A DNA stretch of 64,000 nt from Cymbidium sinense (Eukaryota > Streptophyta > Magnoliopsida > Asparagales > Orchidaceae): the NCBI GenBank assembly GCA_021442155.1, contig CM038223.1:33516983-33580982 (forward strand). The letters are read 5' to 3'. Each line of letters opens with the position of its first letter. Within the stretch, counting starts at the first letter, position 1. The notes beneath the pieces are model-generated. The model worked only from the letters and a program-made list of their open reading frames with translations, ran no database searches and was not told where the DNA came from. A program made the translations under genes and the position numbers. Positions 23,800 through 34,366 of this stretch are shown one piece after another.

Positions 23800-25370
23800 T
23801 TTCCTTGGAGTCAACCTTAACAAAATGAGGATGTTATCAAAGTTTAAGAGTTTGGCTTCTAGTTAGCCATGCTTCACTAACTTGGCTATGAAGCGCTTAG
23901 TGCCCTCCTTAAGCTCTTATTATGACAAACTTTTATATTCATCATAATTAAGGAACCTTGTTAAATAAGCTTCCTTCTGCTAAAACTCTTTAGTGCGATG
24001 AAAAAATTCTACCTCTAGCTCTTTATTCATCTGAAAGAGGTGAGTTAGTTTCAAAAAAATTCAATGCTTCTTTACCTCTTATTTCTTCACCTCTTCTTAG
24101 AGCTCAGCTAGTTGGGACTCATGCATTAAAGCTCATCCTTCATGGAGTTGAGCTCCACTTTCATAGCTGCAAGATCTTTTATTTTGTACATAAACTCTCA
24201 ACCACCTTTCTAGGTCGACTACCATGTCATCATGGTCATGGCTATATAGTGGCATTGCCATGTTGGAGTTTCTTCAAATATAGTGTCTATCTCTTCAAAA
24301 ATAATCTAATGTCCCAACCTAAAGGCTTCACTTGTTGGTTTATTCATGTCAAGAGTATAATTATTGTTGGGATAATTATAGTGAGTGGCATCAACTAGCT
24401 CCTTACATTTATTATTCTTTTTCTTTGATAAAAGATGAGGAGGGGCACTCATTGGCCTCTTTTTGGATTTTTTTTTGGGAGCAGATCTTAGCTTGACTGC
24501 TCTCATATCCTTAGCTAAACTCACCAAAATGGTCTTAGCAAGTGCAGGCTTGCTTTCACTCCCTTGCCTTACTCAAACTTTCTAAATAATTTAACAACTT
24601 CGAGATCATTGGGGAAGGGAGTATATAGATCATCTCCTGAAATAAGTGAGCATAAAGGTTAACATGTGATACTATATAAGTCTAAATATTTATAATAACA
24701 AGTACCTACTATAAATATGCTTTTGGGTATTGTTAAACTTGAGATAGGTCTTGATATGGAGTGCCTTTCAAAATAGCATCTCTAATATTTTAGCCTCATA
24801 AGCATTCAGCTTTAGAAAGATCTCTTTATTAATAGTGAAGGGAGTTGGCCTAATTAGCACTGCACACCTAACTAAGGACTTAATGAACCAAAGTTTGGTA
24901 TGCTAGTTCCTAGCCATGTTTGACAAACCCACAACTTTTAGATGGACCACCAATAACAAGATTGTTCTATCTTTATGCTCCAAAATAACAAATATGTAGA
25001 GAAAAAGGGTCAGACTCTAGACCAATAGTTTTTACCTTAGGTGTAAGATGAAAATCATGACACTCACTATATAATTTGGTAACACCTAAGCAAGCACCAC
25101 ACCATAAAAATTTAGAATTTCCACCCATGTAGTGTAAAGAGGAAATCAAGGGTCAAAATGAAAGTGGTCAAAGGGGATAAATAGCTTGTTTACCTTTAGA
25201 GTGTTTATTTACTCATCCTCATAAGTAGTTCACACTGACTAATTAGTGTTGTTGTAATAATATACATGGGAAATACAAGTCTCAATTGTTGAACTCAAAA
25301 TAAGGGACTCATTCATTATAGTCACCATAAAATTGATGGACACATTTTTTAGAGCTACCGCTACCATATT
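23800..25370 (-). pseudogene. Antisense accessory ORF of Tat, copy 2
   Basis: This is homologous to copies 1 and 3. From the N-terminus it shows a possible start at MVAVALKN near 25,370, LSSTIETCISHVYYY, then VNKLFIPFDHFHF near 25,170-25,210, and GGNSKFLWCGACLGVTKLY near 25,080-25,135. A Glu/Lys-rich coiled-coil stretch follows. It ends with LTRFLNYDEYKSLS and FIAKLVKHG, then LLNFDNIL near 23,830-23,940. The protein runs opposite to Tat-B pol. It is broken by stops and frameshifts. Its function is unknown; it belongs to the extra-ORF class of plant Ty3/gypsy elements by layout. Confidence 0.7.
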
Positions 25371-25599
25371 TGGAAGGTATCTCACTGATAGACAAAAGAT
25401 TGGCAAGAAAAAGGAAAAGATTAAATAACTCACTTAAGAAGAGAGTCACTCACTCTAAAACCAAAAAAAAAGAGAATGCATTAAAGATTCACCCATTCAT
25501 GATTGAAAGAATTTATAAACAATATTAGGAGGTCTTAGAAGTGTGGGCATCATGTCAAGCATTAATGAGGAAATTATTACTGAATATCATGAAAGTCTT

Positions 25600-26980
25600 A
25601 ACCACCACATGAAATAAAAAAATAATGTGTTCACTCACAATAAAGCAGAATTAAATGAACTCAAAACATATGAAAGCAAGTAAAAGCATAAATATTTCTT
25701 TTATTAAATACCCTTTTTACATAAACACACCTTTATCTTTCTTATATTACTTTTTGAAATACATAACTATTTGTTTTGAATGCCACTTAGTGATGACTTC
25801 TCCCTTATTAGACAAATACTCAAATATGAAGTTAGCTTCTATGATGAAGATAAAAGACCCACTCAAGTCATCATGATGGTGAATCAAGGTCAACTTAGCT
25901 TCCATAACCAGTAGCTTTCTTTCATTGGTAGACAACTTCCTTTGCGGCTCTACTATGACCTGTCTTGCTAAGTCTTTATCCATAATTGATTTACTCTCCC
26001 TTAGGAAGAAGCAAGCTCAGCAGAAAAAGTGAGTGGATGAGGCTCGTCCATGACATTGCCCTTTCTTGGGAGTGAGGATGCATCTTCTTAACTCAACCCT
26101 GTTATAATAAGTCGATAAAAGAAAGCCTTCTATTTTCTTTTTTTTTGAATATCTATCAAAGTGAAGTTAGTCACTCCAGTGGTCCAAAGAATTAGGACTA
26201 TCAGATCCATGAATAAATGAAACTCCACTCCTATCAAAAAACTCGAGACCAATAAATCACACTTGGCAGAGTTGTTGGAAGATTAATGACTACATGAACC
26301 TCTTATACAAAAGTTTCTCGTACGAAAAGAAATAATAGCATCAATTACTGATAAAGGAATTTTTAATGCATTTGGTTAGAGGCATCATCCTCAACAAATG
26401 AAGCCATCATTGAAGAAAATCAACTTCTTCATAACTTACATGATGCCCAAATATCTTGCATATTATGATAAGAATACTCACCTCGATCTACTTAGATGCA
26501 CTAAAATAATAACCAATGGGAGTTGGTGACTGGCCATTATCTCCCTCATCAATATCATGAACATTGAATATACTCAGCAATAATTATAAAAGATCATGTA
26601 AGATTGTAAAAGAAATAACAAAGTTATGGAATGTAAAATTCATACTATGATAAGATAGTCTTTAGCTACCTTTTGCTTAAGGGGTTTTTGTCAACCAACC
26701 CATAACTCTTATTTAAGGGATAGAAACATCAGCTCCACCAACAACGTTCATAAGAATAATTCTCCCACTAGGAACACTCACCTCTACTCATGAGTCCTTA
26801 TCACTATCCTTAATTGGAGGGATAATTTCACCTGCAAGTTGCCCCACCAAAGAACTAGTTTTAATAAGTAGTGCTACAACAAGTTCACCCACTTTAATTT
26901 TTTTTCTTTCTCTAAAAACAAAAGTAAAGCTTGGTAGGATTAATATCACCATTAGGCCTTCTAGAGTCCATGGCTAGTGG
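25600..26980 (-). pseudogene. Upstream part of the antisense accessory region, copy 2
   Basis: A start-like MDSRRPNGDINPTKLYFCF lies on the minus strand just below 26,972. Further on, LSIFNVHDIDEGDNG at about 26,535-26,580 matches LSIFNIQALEKDGERH in the Tat-C copy at 53.23 kb, where it directly follows an intron-like acceptor. It is followed by a GAG-GTGAGTATT donor-like site near 26,482. A 78-codon open frame at 25,747-25,983 has no recognised domain. Whether this joins the main antisense ORF by splicing or is a separate gene cannot be told here. Confidence 0.45.
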
Positions 26981-27019
26981 TTTCTATGCTAACAAAAGGG
27001 ACTTGTAAAAAAAGGGTGA

Positions 27020-27740
27020 GATGAATTTTGTGAAGATTGTAATAAGGAAATTTAGCTCTAAGGCTCAGATTCCTTTTATATCCTAGTGCGTAGAAAAAAC
27101 TCTAAAGGGATAAATCAACTAAACAGTGATGTAATGTAAACATCAAAAAAATATTTGATAAAATGTTTTTGAATTAAATGCTAAGAATTAATATAAATTT
27201 TTCTTTTTTTTATTCATTTTATGAGTCACTGATACAAGGAGCTAAAGAGTTGAGGATCTAAATGTATACCCATGGAGCATGCATGGACCTAGCGAGTGTT
27301 CATAAGTGACAAGGGATTAATATAGAAGCATGTAATTCACTTTCCCAAGAAGACTCGCCCGAAGTGGGCAAACACATGGAGATATTATCCTTATCCCCCC
27401 AATATGAAGACTTGCTCATATATGGGTGACTACACAACCAAGCTTTCACCTTAGCTAACTCGCCCTACTTATGTGAGAAAATGTACTCAAAAACTTGACA
27501 CTCAGTATATATCACTTGCCCTCTCTCCAAATCATTGATGATTCCCTTATGTGACTGACATATCTGATGTGTACTTTCTTTATAGTACTTTCTCAATATT
27601 ATCGTTCGTTAGTCTTATAAATGTGGGATTCTTCAGTGGTATGGATCTTCCTTTTTCCAACCTTTCTCTTTAGTTTTCTTACTATTCTAGGGGCAAGAGA
27701 GAAATTCTCTTGTACTCACATCTCCTACTAATACTTGTAT
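27020..27740 (+). mobile_element. Possible LTR remnant downstream of Tat-B
   Basis: A purine tract (AAAAAAAGGGTGAGA, about 27,007-27,021) is followed by TG. The segment has an LTR-like make-up, with a TTATAAATG TATA-like site near 27,615 and a pyrimidine-rich tail with CTCTTGTACTCAC near 27,705-27,720. This is where Tat-B's 3' LTR should be. No matching 5' LTR can be identified, so the call is tentative. Confidence 0.35.
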
Positions 27741-27899
27741 TCTTAGAGATGGCTAATTTTTTTATACTTTCCTACACTTTTTTGTCTTGCTTTCTATTTA
27801 CTTTGTCCCACTAAAATTAGCCTTGCTTCTTATTTGCCTAAAGAATTACCCTTCATCATTCCATTATGAATTTTAAATTCACTACTGCTAGTCTATAAC

Positions 27900-28420
27900 T
27901 CAAGATAGAACTTTTTATAGGAAAATTAAGATCAAAGTGGCCTAGACCATTCATTTTGAAGAAGGTGTACCCTTATGGAGCTATGGACATTTGGAATAAA
28001 ATTAAAGGAGATATTATAGTTAATTGGCAAAGATTAAATCCATATTATGAGAAAAACATTTAGAAACAATTCTCATCATTTTTTTAAAAGCACCTAATTA
28101 AAATGAAAAGTATTTGGCTAAGGATGCTAAACTAAGCACTTGTTGGGAGCTAGTCCAACATTTTTATTCTAAAAAATACTAGTTATTTTTATTAGTTCTA
28201 AATATGGTTTGTGTTCGTTAAGAAAAATAACAAGAATGGGGATGAAGAAGAAGAAGATGAAGAATATAATGATGACAAGTAGCACTGCCCTACTACAAAG
28301 TTTTATCTCATTTTTTTTATTTAGTTTTATATATTTTACTTGCCTTTTCTTATTTGTAATTTAATTCATTGGGCACAATGCAAAATTCAAGTGTGTTTAT
28401 ATGTGTTTATAAAGAGGATA
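27900..28420 (+). pseudogene. Athila-like pol 3' end and downstream region
   Basis: An open stretch at 27,900-28,062 reads LFIGKLRSKWPRPFILKKVY, then PYGAMDIWNK and IIVNWQRLNPYY. This is the integrase C-terminal signature of Athila-type Ty3/gypsy elements. Downstream come CTAAGCACTTGTTGGGAGCT (about 28,131-28,150) and CATTGGGCACAATGCAAAAT (about 28,366-28,385). These correspond to the conserved post-pol motifs of Athila elements. A Glu/Asp-rich tail is encoded near 28,230-28,280. Nothing upstream of the integrase C-terminus is left. Confidence 0.75.
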
Positions 28421-29600
28421 CTTTATTAATCGTGATGATTCTTATTCTACTCTTGAGCTATTTCGCTTCAATTCTTGTAGGATATTATTTCTTTGATCAT
28501 TATTGTACCTCTATTAAAGTTCTTAATATTTGTAACAATGTTTATTTAAATATTTTGAGGTTGTTTCTTCGTAATATAGCTTAGTGCTCATATTTTCTTG
28601 AGTCTTTATGTCAAACATTCTATTTCTTAGTAAATTTTTATTTAGAGGGAGGTTGTGGGTAAAACATTTCTTGTGTCAAAAAAATACAACTAATTCTTTA
28701 TGAAAAATAGTGTAATTTAAATGTCAAAATTACTAATACTTTATTATTGATTTGACTACTTGTGCAAAATAATCTTATTAAGCTATTTGTGGATTAATTA
28801 ATTTTAATATTTGTAGTGACATTGGTCATGTTTGTATAATTGTAAGCATTTAATATTAAAACAAGCTAAGATAAGTAAGGATGGAGTTGTAGATACACTT
28901 TAGAAATCAACCATAAATCGAAATTTTTATTGAATGGTTATATACATGGACTATCACCAATAACAAAGAATTAGTGGAGAACAAAAATAAAAGTAAGTAT
29001 GGTGTCTCAAGGATATGTAAAAAAATGATGTGAATATACATTTGCAAAAAAGTACAATTAAGACCTAATGTTTGAAGACTTATATACCCCTTCAAAACAA
29101 AACCTTTATATCTGCTTGTCACCTATGAAGATATATTTAAGTGTATCTACCTAATAATAGATTTTGTAAGGCAAGGATGTGAGTATAGAGTTAGTGTTAT
29201 TGGAATGTTTTTTACTTAGTGATAAACTTGATTATAAAATTTGTATTTAGTTGCAACAATATGCATTAAGTTACTATAGTGTAAGAGAGGTTAATGAGAA
29301 GCAAAATGATCATTAGATTGTTTTAACTAATAGCTAACTCAAGAACTTGCATTTGCTAATTAAGAGTGAAGAATATCACATTACAAACAAGCAATCATTA
29401 TATTTTCGTGGCACATTGACATTTGAATTGAGTTTTTACTTTATCATTCTCTTCAATTTCAATTTTCAACAATTTTTTGAATAATTGTTTTTGTTTGAGG
29501 ATGTGCAAATGTCTAATTTTGTGGGAGTTGATAATTGAGAATTTTATATAATTGTTTTCCTTAGGCTTTGATTTTATCATGAGATTTCACACACTTATAA
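28421..29600. other. AT-rich interval, no gene recognised
   Basis: This is probably the remaining Athila 3' noncoding region. Short open frames on both strands (28,369-28,584, 28,907-29,122 and 29,398-29,580) have no domain. They are rich in Ile, Leu and Lys, as expected from AT-rich DNA. Confidence 0.5.
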
Positions 29601-30450
29601 GAATTCAATGTTCACTTACTGTTTAAATTTAGAATTCTTGTAGGATTATTATCAATAATGAAAATGCATCATTTGTGTATGAAATCAATATAGAAACATC
29701 TAGAGAAAATTTAGGAGTAAATGATATATTATTGGCTAAAATTATGTTTGGAGCTAGAATAGAGCCTATGTGCACAAAATGGTGCTAAACATTATACACT
29801 AGGTGCCTCACCCCATGAGCAAGACTTAAATCCTGACACTTAACACTAGATCTACATTTCAATTGTAGCTCAAGATAAAAAGCCTAGTGCCTAAGCACTC
29901 AACCATGTCTCCTAGGTGAGAGACCCATATTTTGGAATAATACCATATTAAAATCTTAGCAGTTAGAAACCTAATCATGCCACCTAGTGCAGACCTAAGA
30001 TCACCTTGGCATCCAACCATAATGCCTAAGTGCTAACCTTCTGAAGTCCCAACATGATCAAGATAGCAATCTTATTACCTGGGTGAGTGACCCTAGCACT
30101 AAGGTGTCGGTCTATTGACTATTACAATTTAATTTCTTAATTAAAACATGGAAAATCAAAGAGAATTTATGTAGTCATATTTTAGAAATTCATTAGGATA
30201 ATTATGAGACTTCATCAACACTTATTTTAGGGGTTTCACCCATCTCTAAATAGTGAAGAGGTATTTTTTGGTAATTATTTTTCCAATAATTTGGTGAGGT
30301 TGTCATAGAAATTTCTCAAGCAAGGTGGCACAAAAATTATGGAGGCATCTTATCAATTTTGGTCATTATTATCTCTTTTTTATCTCTGTAATCATGTTCA
30401 TGAATGAAAAAATTACATTTCTCATTTATTTTATCATTAACTAATTTTCC
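29601..30450. other. LTR-like noncoding DNA with a repeated TAGTGCCTAAG-type word
   Basis: Between about 29,785 and 30,110 the words TAGGTGCCTC, TAGTGCCTAAGCACT, TAGGTGAGAGACCC, TAGTGCAGACC and TAAGTGCTAACC follow one another. They look like a decayed short palindromic repeat. Similar words occur inside the Reina LTRs. The segment may be the Athila LTR, which would fit its position, but no ends can be fixed. Confidence 0.4.
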
Positions 30451-30872
30451 CCTTCTATGTGTTAGATATAGCTATGTTTGATTTGTTTATGTTTTGATTT
30501 TCAATAAATTTTAGTCATTATTATCTCTAAAGAAAAAATTATTATCCTAATTTGGAAATTGATGTTCAATTATTAAGGGAATAATACTTTACTATTATTT
30601 TAGTACTTGAATTGACTTTGTACTCTTGCATGAACAGTTCACCATATGTTGCTTCAATGATATCTCTTTAAATAAAATATTAATCATAGGTTGGATGGGG
30701 TATGATGACCTCAACTTAATCTATTTTTTTGTATCGTCAAATAAAATATTTTATATAAAAAATGTATCATCATATTGTCTATCTTTTTGGCATCAAAATA
30801 ATGTTCACTAAAGTATTTTAACTGCTAACTAATAATTTTGCTTTTAAATATAGAGAAAAATTATAAATTATG

Positions 30873-31166
30873 AAACTTCTTGATTAAAGAATCATGCTTA
30901 TACTTATTTTTATTCAAAGCTATGTTTTATCTTTTTTGTTGTGGAAAGGTACATAACACAAGAAAAGAAAATGGGTTTGAATTAAAGATCATTGAAGTAT
31001 AACCAAATATCTAATTCTTATTATAAGTAGAAATATAAAGGCTTATGGCTTGATAAGGCTCAAAAGTTTAGTTTGGATAAAATTGATAATGTGGTGAAAG
31101 ATATAATTGAACTTTTAAAATACTAATAATTTATCATAAGATTACAATTCTTTAATCAAGAAGTTT
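30873..31166. repeat. Perfect 20-bp inverted repeat, 254 bp apart
   Basis: The bases at 30,873-30,892 (starting AAACTTCTTGATT) are the exact reverse complement of 31,147-31,166 (ending AATCAAGAAGTTT). The match does not extend further on either side. No flanking direct repeat is evident, so a MITE call is not supported. Confidence 0.85.
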
Positions 31167-31400
31167 ATTCTTATTCAAAAGTGTTAGAGTTAGATATCAT
31201 TGAAGAATAACCAAATAACTAATTCTTAATATAAGTAGACAATAAAGGCTTGTGGCTTGATAAGGCTCAAAGGTTTAGTTTGGATAAAAATATATAATGT
31301 GGTGAAATACATGACTAAGCTTTTAGAATAGGAATAAATAATCACAAGATCACTATCAAAGCAACTTAAATTGTATCTATGAAGAAGCCTTTTTTTCCTT
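30985..31400. repeat. 208-bp tandem duplication
   Basis: ATTGAAGTATAACCAAAT at 30,991 recurs as ATTGAAGAATAACCAAAT at 31,199. The following AAAGGCTTATGGCTTGATAA and TTTAGTTTGGATAAAA strings also recur in order. The two copies match at most positions. The content is noncoding. Confidence 0.85.
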
Positions 31401-31629
31401 ATAAAAGGTTTATTATAATAATATTTTGTATATAATTATCATATAAGGACACTCAAGATAATAATATTAAGAAAAATAACATCAAAGATTATTGGACCTA
31501 TATTTTTAAACTTTCAATAATATTTGGACTATTAGAAAGGCCTAAAACTATGAGGTAAGAAAGTTAGAGAAATGAAGCTCTATAATTCATGGCTACAAAT
31601 GGGAATAGGACAATAATGGATGTCCTTAA

Positions 31630-32520
31630 AACATAAAGGAAAGTCTTTGAAATGAATTAAACAAGATATGATAGCTATTATCCAAGCCTTTTTTGTGAGA
31701 AAGGATATCCACAATTTTTTAAACACCTCCACCATAATACTCATTCATAAATCTATTAACAAGTTTAAATGGGAGGACTTCAGACTAATCAGCCTATCCT
31801 CCATTATCAGCAAGATTATCAATAAAGTAATTAAAAATAGCCTACAATCTTTCCTTCCTAAACTCATCCTCTTAATTAAACTGCATTCATCAAGGGGAGA
31901 ACCATTTCTAAAAACATTCTCTTGGCTTAAAAGCTTATCCAAGACCCTAATAAGAAATGTAGAGAGAACCAGGTTATCAAGTTGGAAATAAAGAAAGCAT
32001 TTTACACAATCAACTGGAAGTTTATAATGGTCTGCTTGAATGTCAGGGGTTTCAATGAAGGTTTTTGTTATATTATAAATCATCTCCTTTCCAACAACCA
32101 TTACTCTCTCTTTATCAATGTGGAGGCACATGGGGTCTTTAAAGCTTCTAGAGGCAATACACAAAGTGACCCTCTATCCCCATGTTTTTCCATTCTAACC
32201 TTTGATTACCTTTCCAAAATGCTAGAAGTACCTCATACCTCCAAGAAAATAATCAATTACCATTCCAAAGGTAAGATCAACATTTTCCATCAGTTTTTCT
32301 AATTATCTCCTACTTTCTTGTAAAGACTCCAAGAATTCCATTAAGCAAATCATGCATATACTAAACTCTTTTGAAGCCATCTCTCGTTTGGAGCTCAATA
32401 AAGCTAAGTGTAGATTCATAATGTGTAAATTCTGTAGAACTGATCAAAATTGGATAAAGGATTACACTAGATTCACTCAATCCCATTTACCCTTAAATAC
32501 CTGGAGTTAATGTCTATAAA
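31630..32520 (+). pseudogene. LINE reverse transcriptase remnant, catalytic box lost
   Basis: Two overlapping open frames (31,668-31,991 and 31,982-32,302) carry the N-terminal RT blocks: AFFVRKDIHNFLNTSTIILI, FRLISLSSIISKIINKVI, MEIKKAFYTINWKF and SDPLSPCFSI. In the expected catalytic position, just before CKDSKNSIKQIMHILNSFEA, the frame reads FSNY instead of F/YADD. Both catalytic Asp residues are therefore replaced (by Asn and Tyr). ISRLELNKAKCR follows at about 32,380-32,412. The enzyme is inactive on this ground alone. Confidence 0.88.
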
Positions 32521-33500
32521 AAGTGGGGCAAGTTCAATCACTTTGATGCAATCATCCAATCTACTAAAAATGAAATAAACTCATAGAAAAATACTTTCCT
32601 TTCAATTGATGGCAAAATTTTTTTATAACAAAGCATTCTTTGCTCTATTCCCATGTACTCTCCTCGAACCAAGGTCATGTTTCTGCAAGTTCAACAAAAG
32701 AATAAATGAATCTTTAACAGATTCCTTTGGAGCACACAAAACAACTCCATTCACTAGGTCAGCTATAAGAAGATGTGAAAACTTAAAACTGAAGGAGGTC
32801 AGGGTTTTAGAATTATTGCTTATTCTATCAAGTTCATCCACCTAAAACTATGGATCAAATTTTGACAACAAGACACTTTTTGGGCTCAGTTTCTTTTTAG
32901 TAAATATTGTAGGCAAACTCATCCCTCCTTGGTTCATTCTCAGAGTGCTGACTCCTATCATTTGAAACACCTACTGAAACACTAGGAGATTGCTCAAAAG
33001 TAGACTTTTTAGCATTTGGGTTATGGGGGAATCAATTTCCTTAGAGATCACTAGTTTCTTGATGGTTTGCTATCTGATCTTATTGGGCTCTCTAACCCTG
33101 AATGGGCTACAATTTTTTATTATTGGGTAGAACATAAATGGGCTACAATTAAGCTAAGAAGCATTCTACATGAGGATTTTGTAAAGAAAATCAACAACAT
33201 CTCTATTCTTCCACAAACTACTGATAAAGTAATACTAAAATGTAATAATGGTTCTTCCTTGACCAAAAGCCTTTACAATGTTATTGTACACTATCCCAAT
33301 TGAATTCATGGAAGGCATCCAACTTTCTGGGGTCCAACCATTAAACCTACCATATCCTTCCTGTATGGCCATTTTGGCATTGTTTACTCCCTACTGATGA
33401 TATTTTGATGTTGAAAGGACATAAACTCACATATATTTGCCATCTATGTGGATGCAATGCAGAAAACTTCCATCACTTATTCATCTCCTGCTCAGTCAAC
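32521..33500 (+). pseudogene. LINE ORF2 C-terminal part with zinc-finger region
   Basis: A frame-shifted continuation of ORF2. FKYLGVNVYKKWGKFN-like text lies near 32,500. WAQFLFSKYCRQTHPSLVHS lies near 32,880-32,935, and GGINFLRDH near 33,028. An open 78-codon frame at 33,067-33,303 follows. The zf-RVT Cys/His set is in HTYICHLCGCNAENFHHLF at about 33,430-33,485. Stops and frameshifts are scattered through it. Confidence 0.75.
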
Positions 33501-33653
33501 AAATAGACCCGGGCTGAGCTTGTTTCTATATACAACATACTACCACCAAAGAATGAATCCATTCATGACTACTTGAAGGCATGGAGCACATTCAAATAAA
33601 ATAAAGATGATCCAGCCTTTATCATTCCCCTTATTGCTTTATCATTCATATGC

Positions 33654-34301
33654 ATGGTAAGAAACCCAAACAAGAATGAGGACCAACAGTTGGGACTGAA
33701 AACCATAATACTTTACATTCAAAAGTACATCCAAAAGCTAGAAAATGCCAATCTCCTCAATGCATCCAATAAGAAAATGAAACTAATCATCACCCTAGTG
33801 CAATGGATTAAACCAGAAGCTGGATGCATCAAGATCAATATTGATGGTAGCTTTACATTTAATTCTATGTCTGCTAGTATTGGTGGAGTTTTCAGAGATC
33901 TTAAGGGTATGTGCTCTCTCATTTTTTCCATTCCATGCTATGCTGAAAATGCCCTTCATACCAAAGCCAATGCATTGCTCATAGCCCTAAGACTTGTAAA
34001 CTCCTTCCACCTACACGGTATATTGATTGAAACTGACTCATTGAAAATCTACAACTATATTACATCGGATGACCATCACCTTTGGTACCTTGCTTACACC
34101 CTTAAAAGAATCATTTTGTTATCCCAAACATGTCAATTTCGGATAATCCATATCCACAGGGATGGAAATCAACTAGCAAATATATTGGCAAAGATGGGCA
34201 CTCATCTTGAGAGACCAATCTTATCTTGTAGGCCTCCCACTCAAATCCACACAGCTTTCAAAGGTTACTTACTAGAATTACCATACATTAGAAGATTGTA
34301 A
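33654..34301 (+). pseudogene. LINE RNase H domain, long open frame with mutated active site
   Basis: This 215-codon frame is the longest domain-bearing open frame in the window. WIKPEAGCIKINIDGSF (first catalytic Asp kept) starts near 33,810, then GGVFRDLKG. The usual AExxAL is read as TKANAL, so the catalytic Glu is Lys. IETDS keeps its Asp. HIHRDGNQLANILAKMG has Asn for the last catalytic Asp. Two of the four acidic residues are thus lost, both by changes of the G-to-A type. The stop at 34,301 is followed by a short 3' tail and the A-run. Open length here is chance preservation, not evidence of activity. Confidence 0.88.
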
Positions 34302-34366
34302 CCTTATCCTTACTTCTTTTGCTCATACATGATGTACTTTCAAGTTTATCTTTAATGAAAAAAAAA

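Larger units (their letters stand above)
31615..34366 (+). mobile_element. 5'-truncated L1-type LINE, plus strand
   Basis: RT, zinc-finger and RNase H domains of a plant L1-type LINE follow in order and end in a nine-base A tail at 34,358-34,366. ORF1, the endonuclease and the start of ORF2 are missing. This is the usual 5' truncation caused by incomplete target-primed reverse transcription. I could not find a convincing target-site duplication. Confidence 0.88.

Noticed and set aside
29780..30110. Repeated TAGTGCC-like words as a CRISPR-like or satellite array
   Set aside because: Spacing is irregular, the words are only 8-11 bp and variable, and the context is plant LTR-like DNA.
31745..32164. 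139-codon open frame on the minus strand
   Set aside because: It is the antisense of the plus-strand LINE reverse transcriptase, whose blocks are readable in the other direction. It shows no domain of its own.
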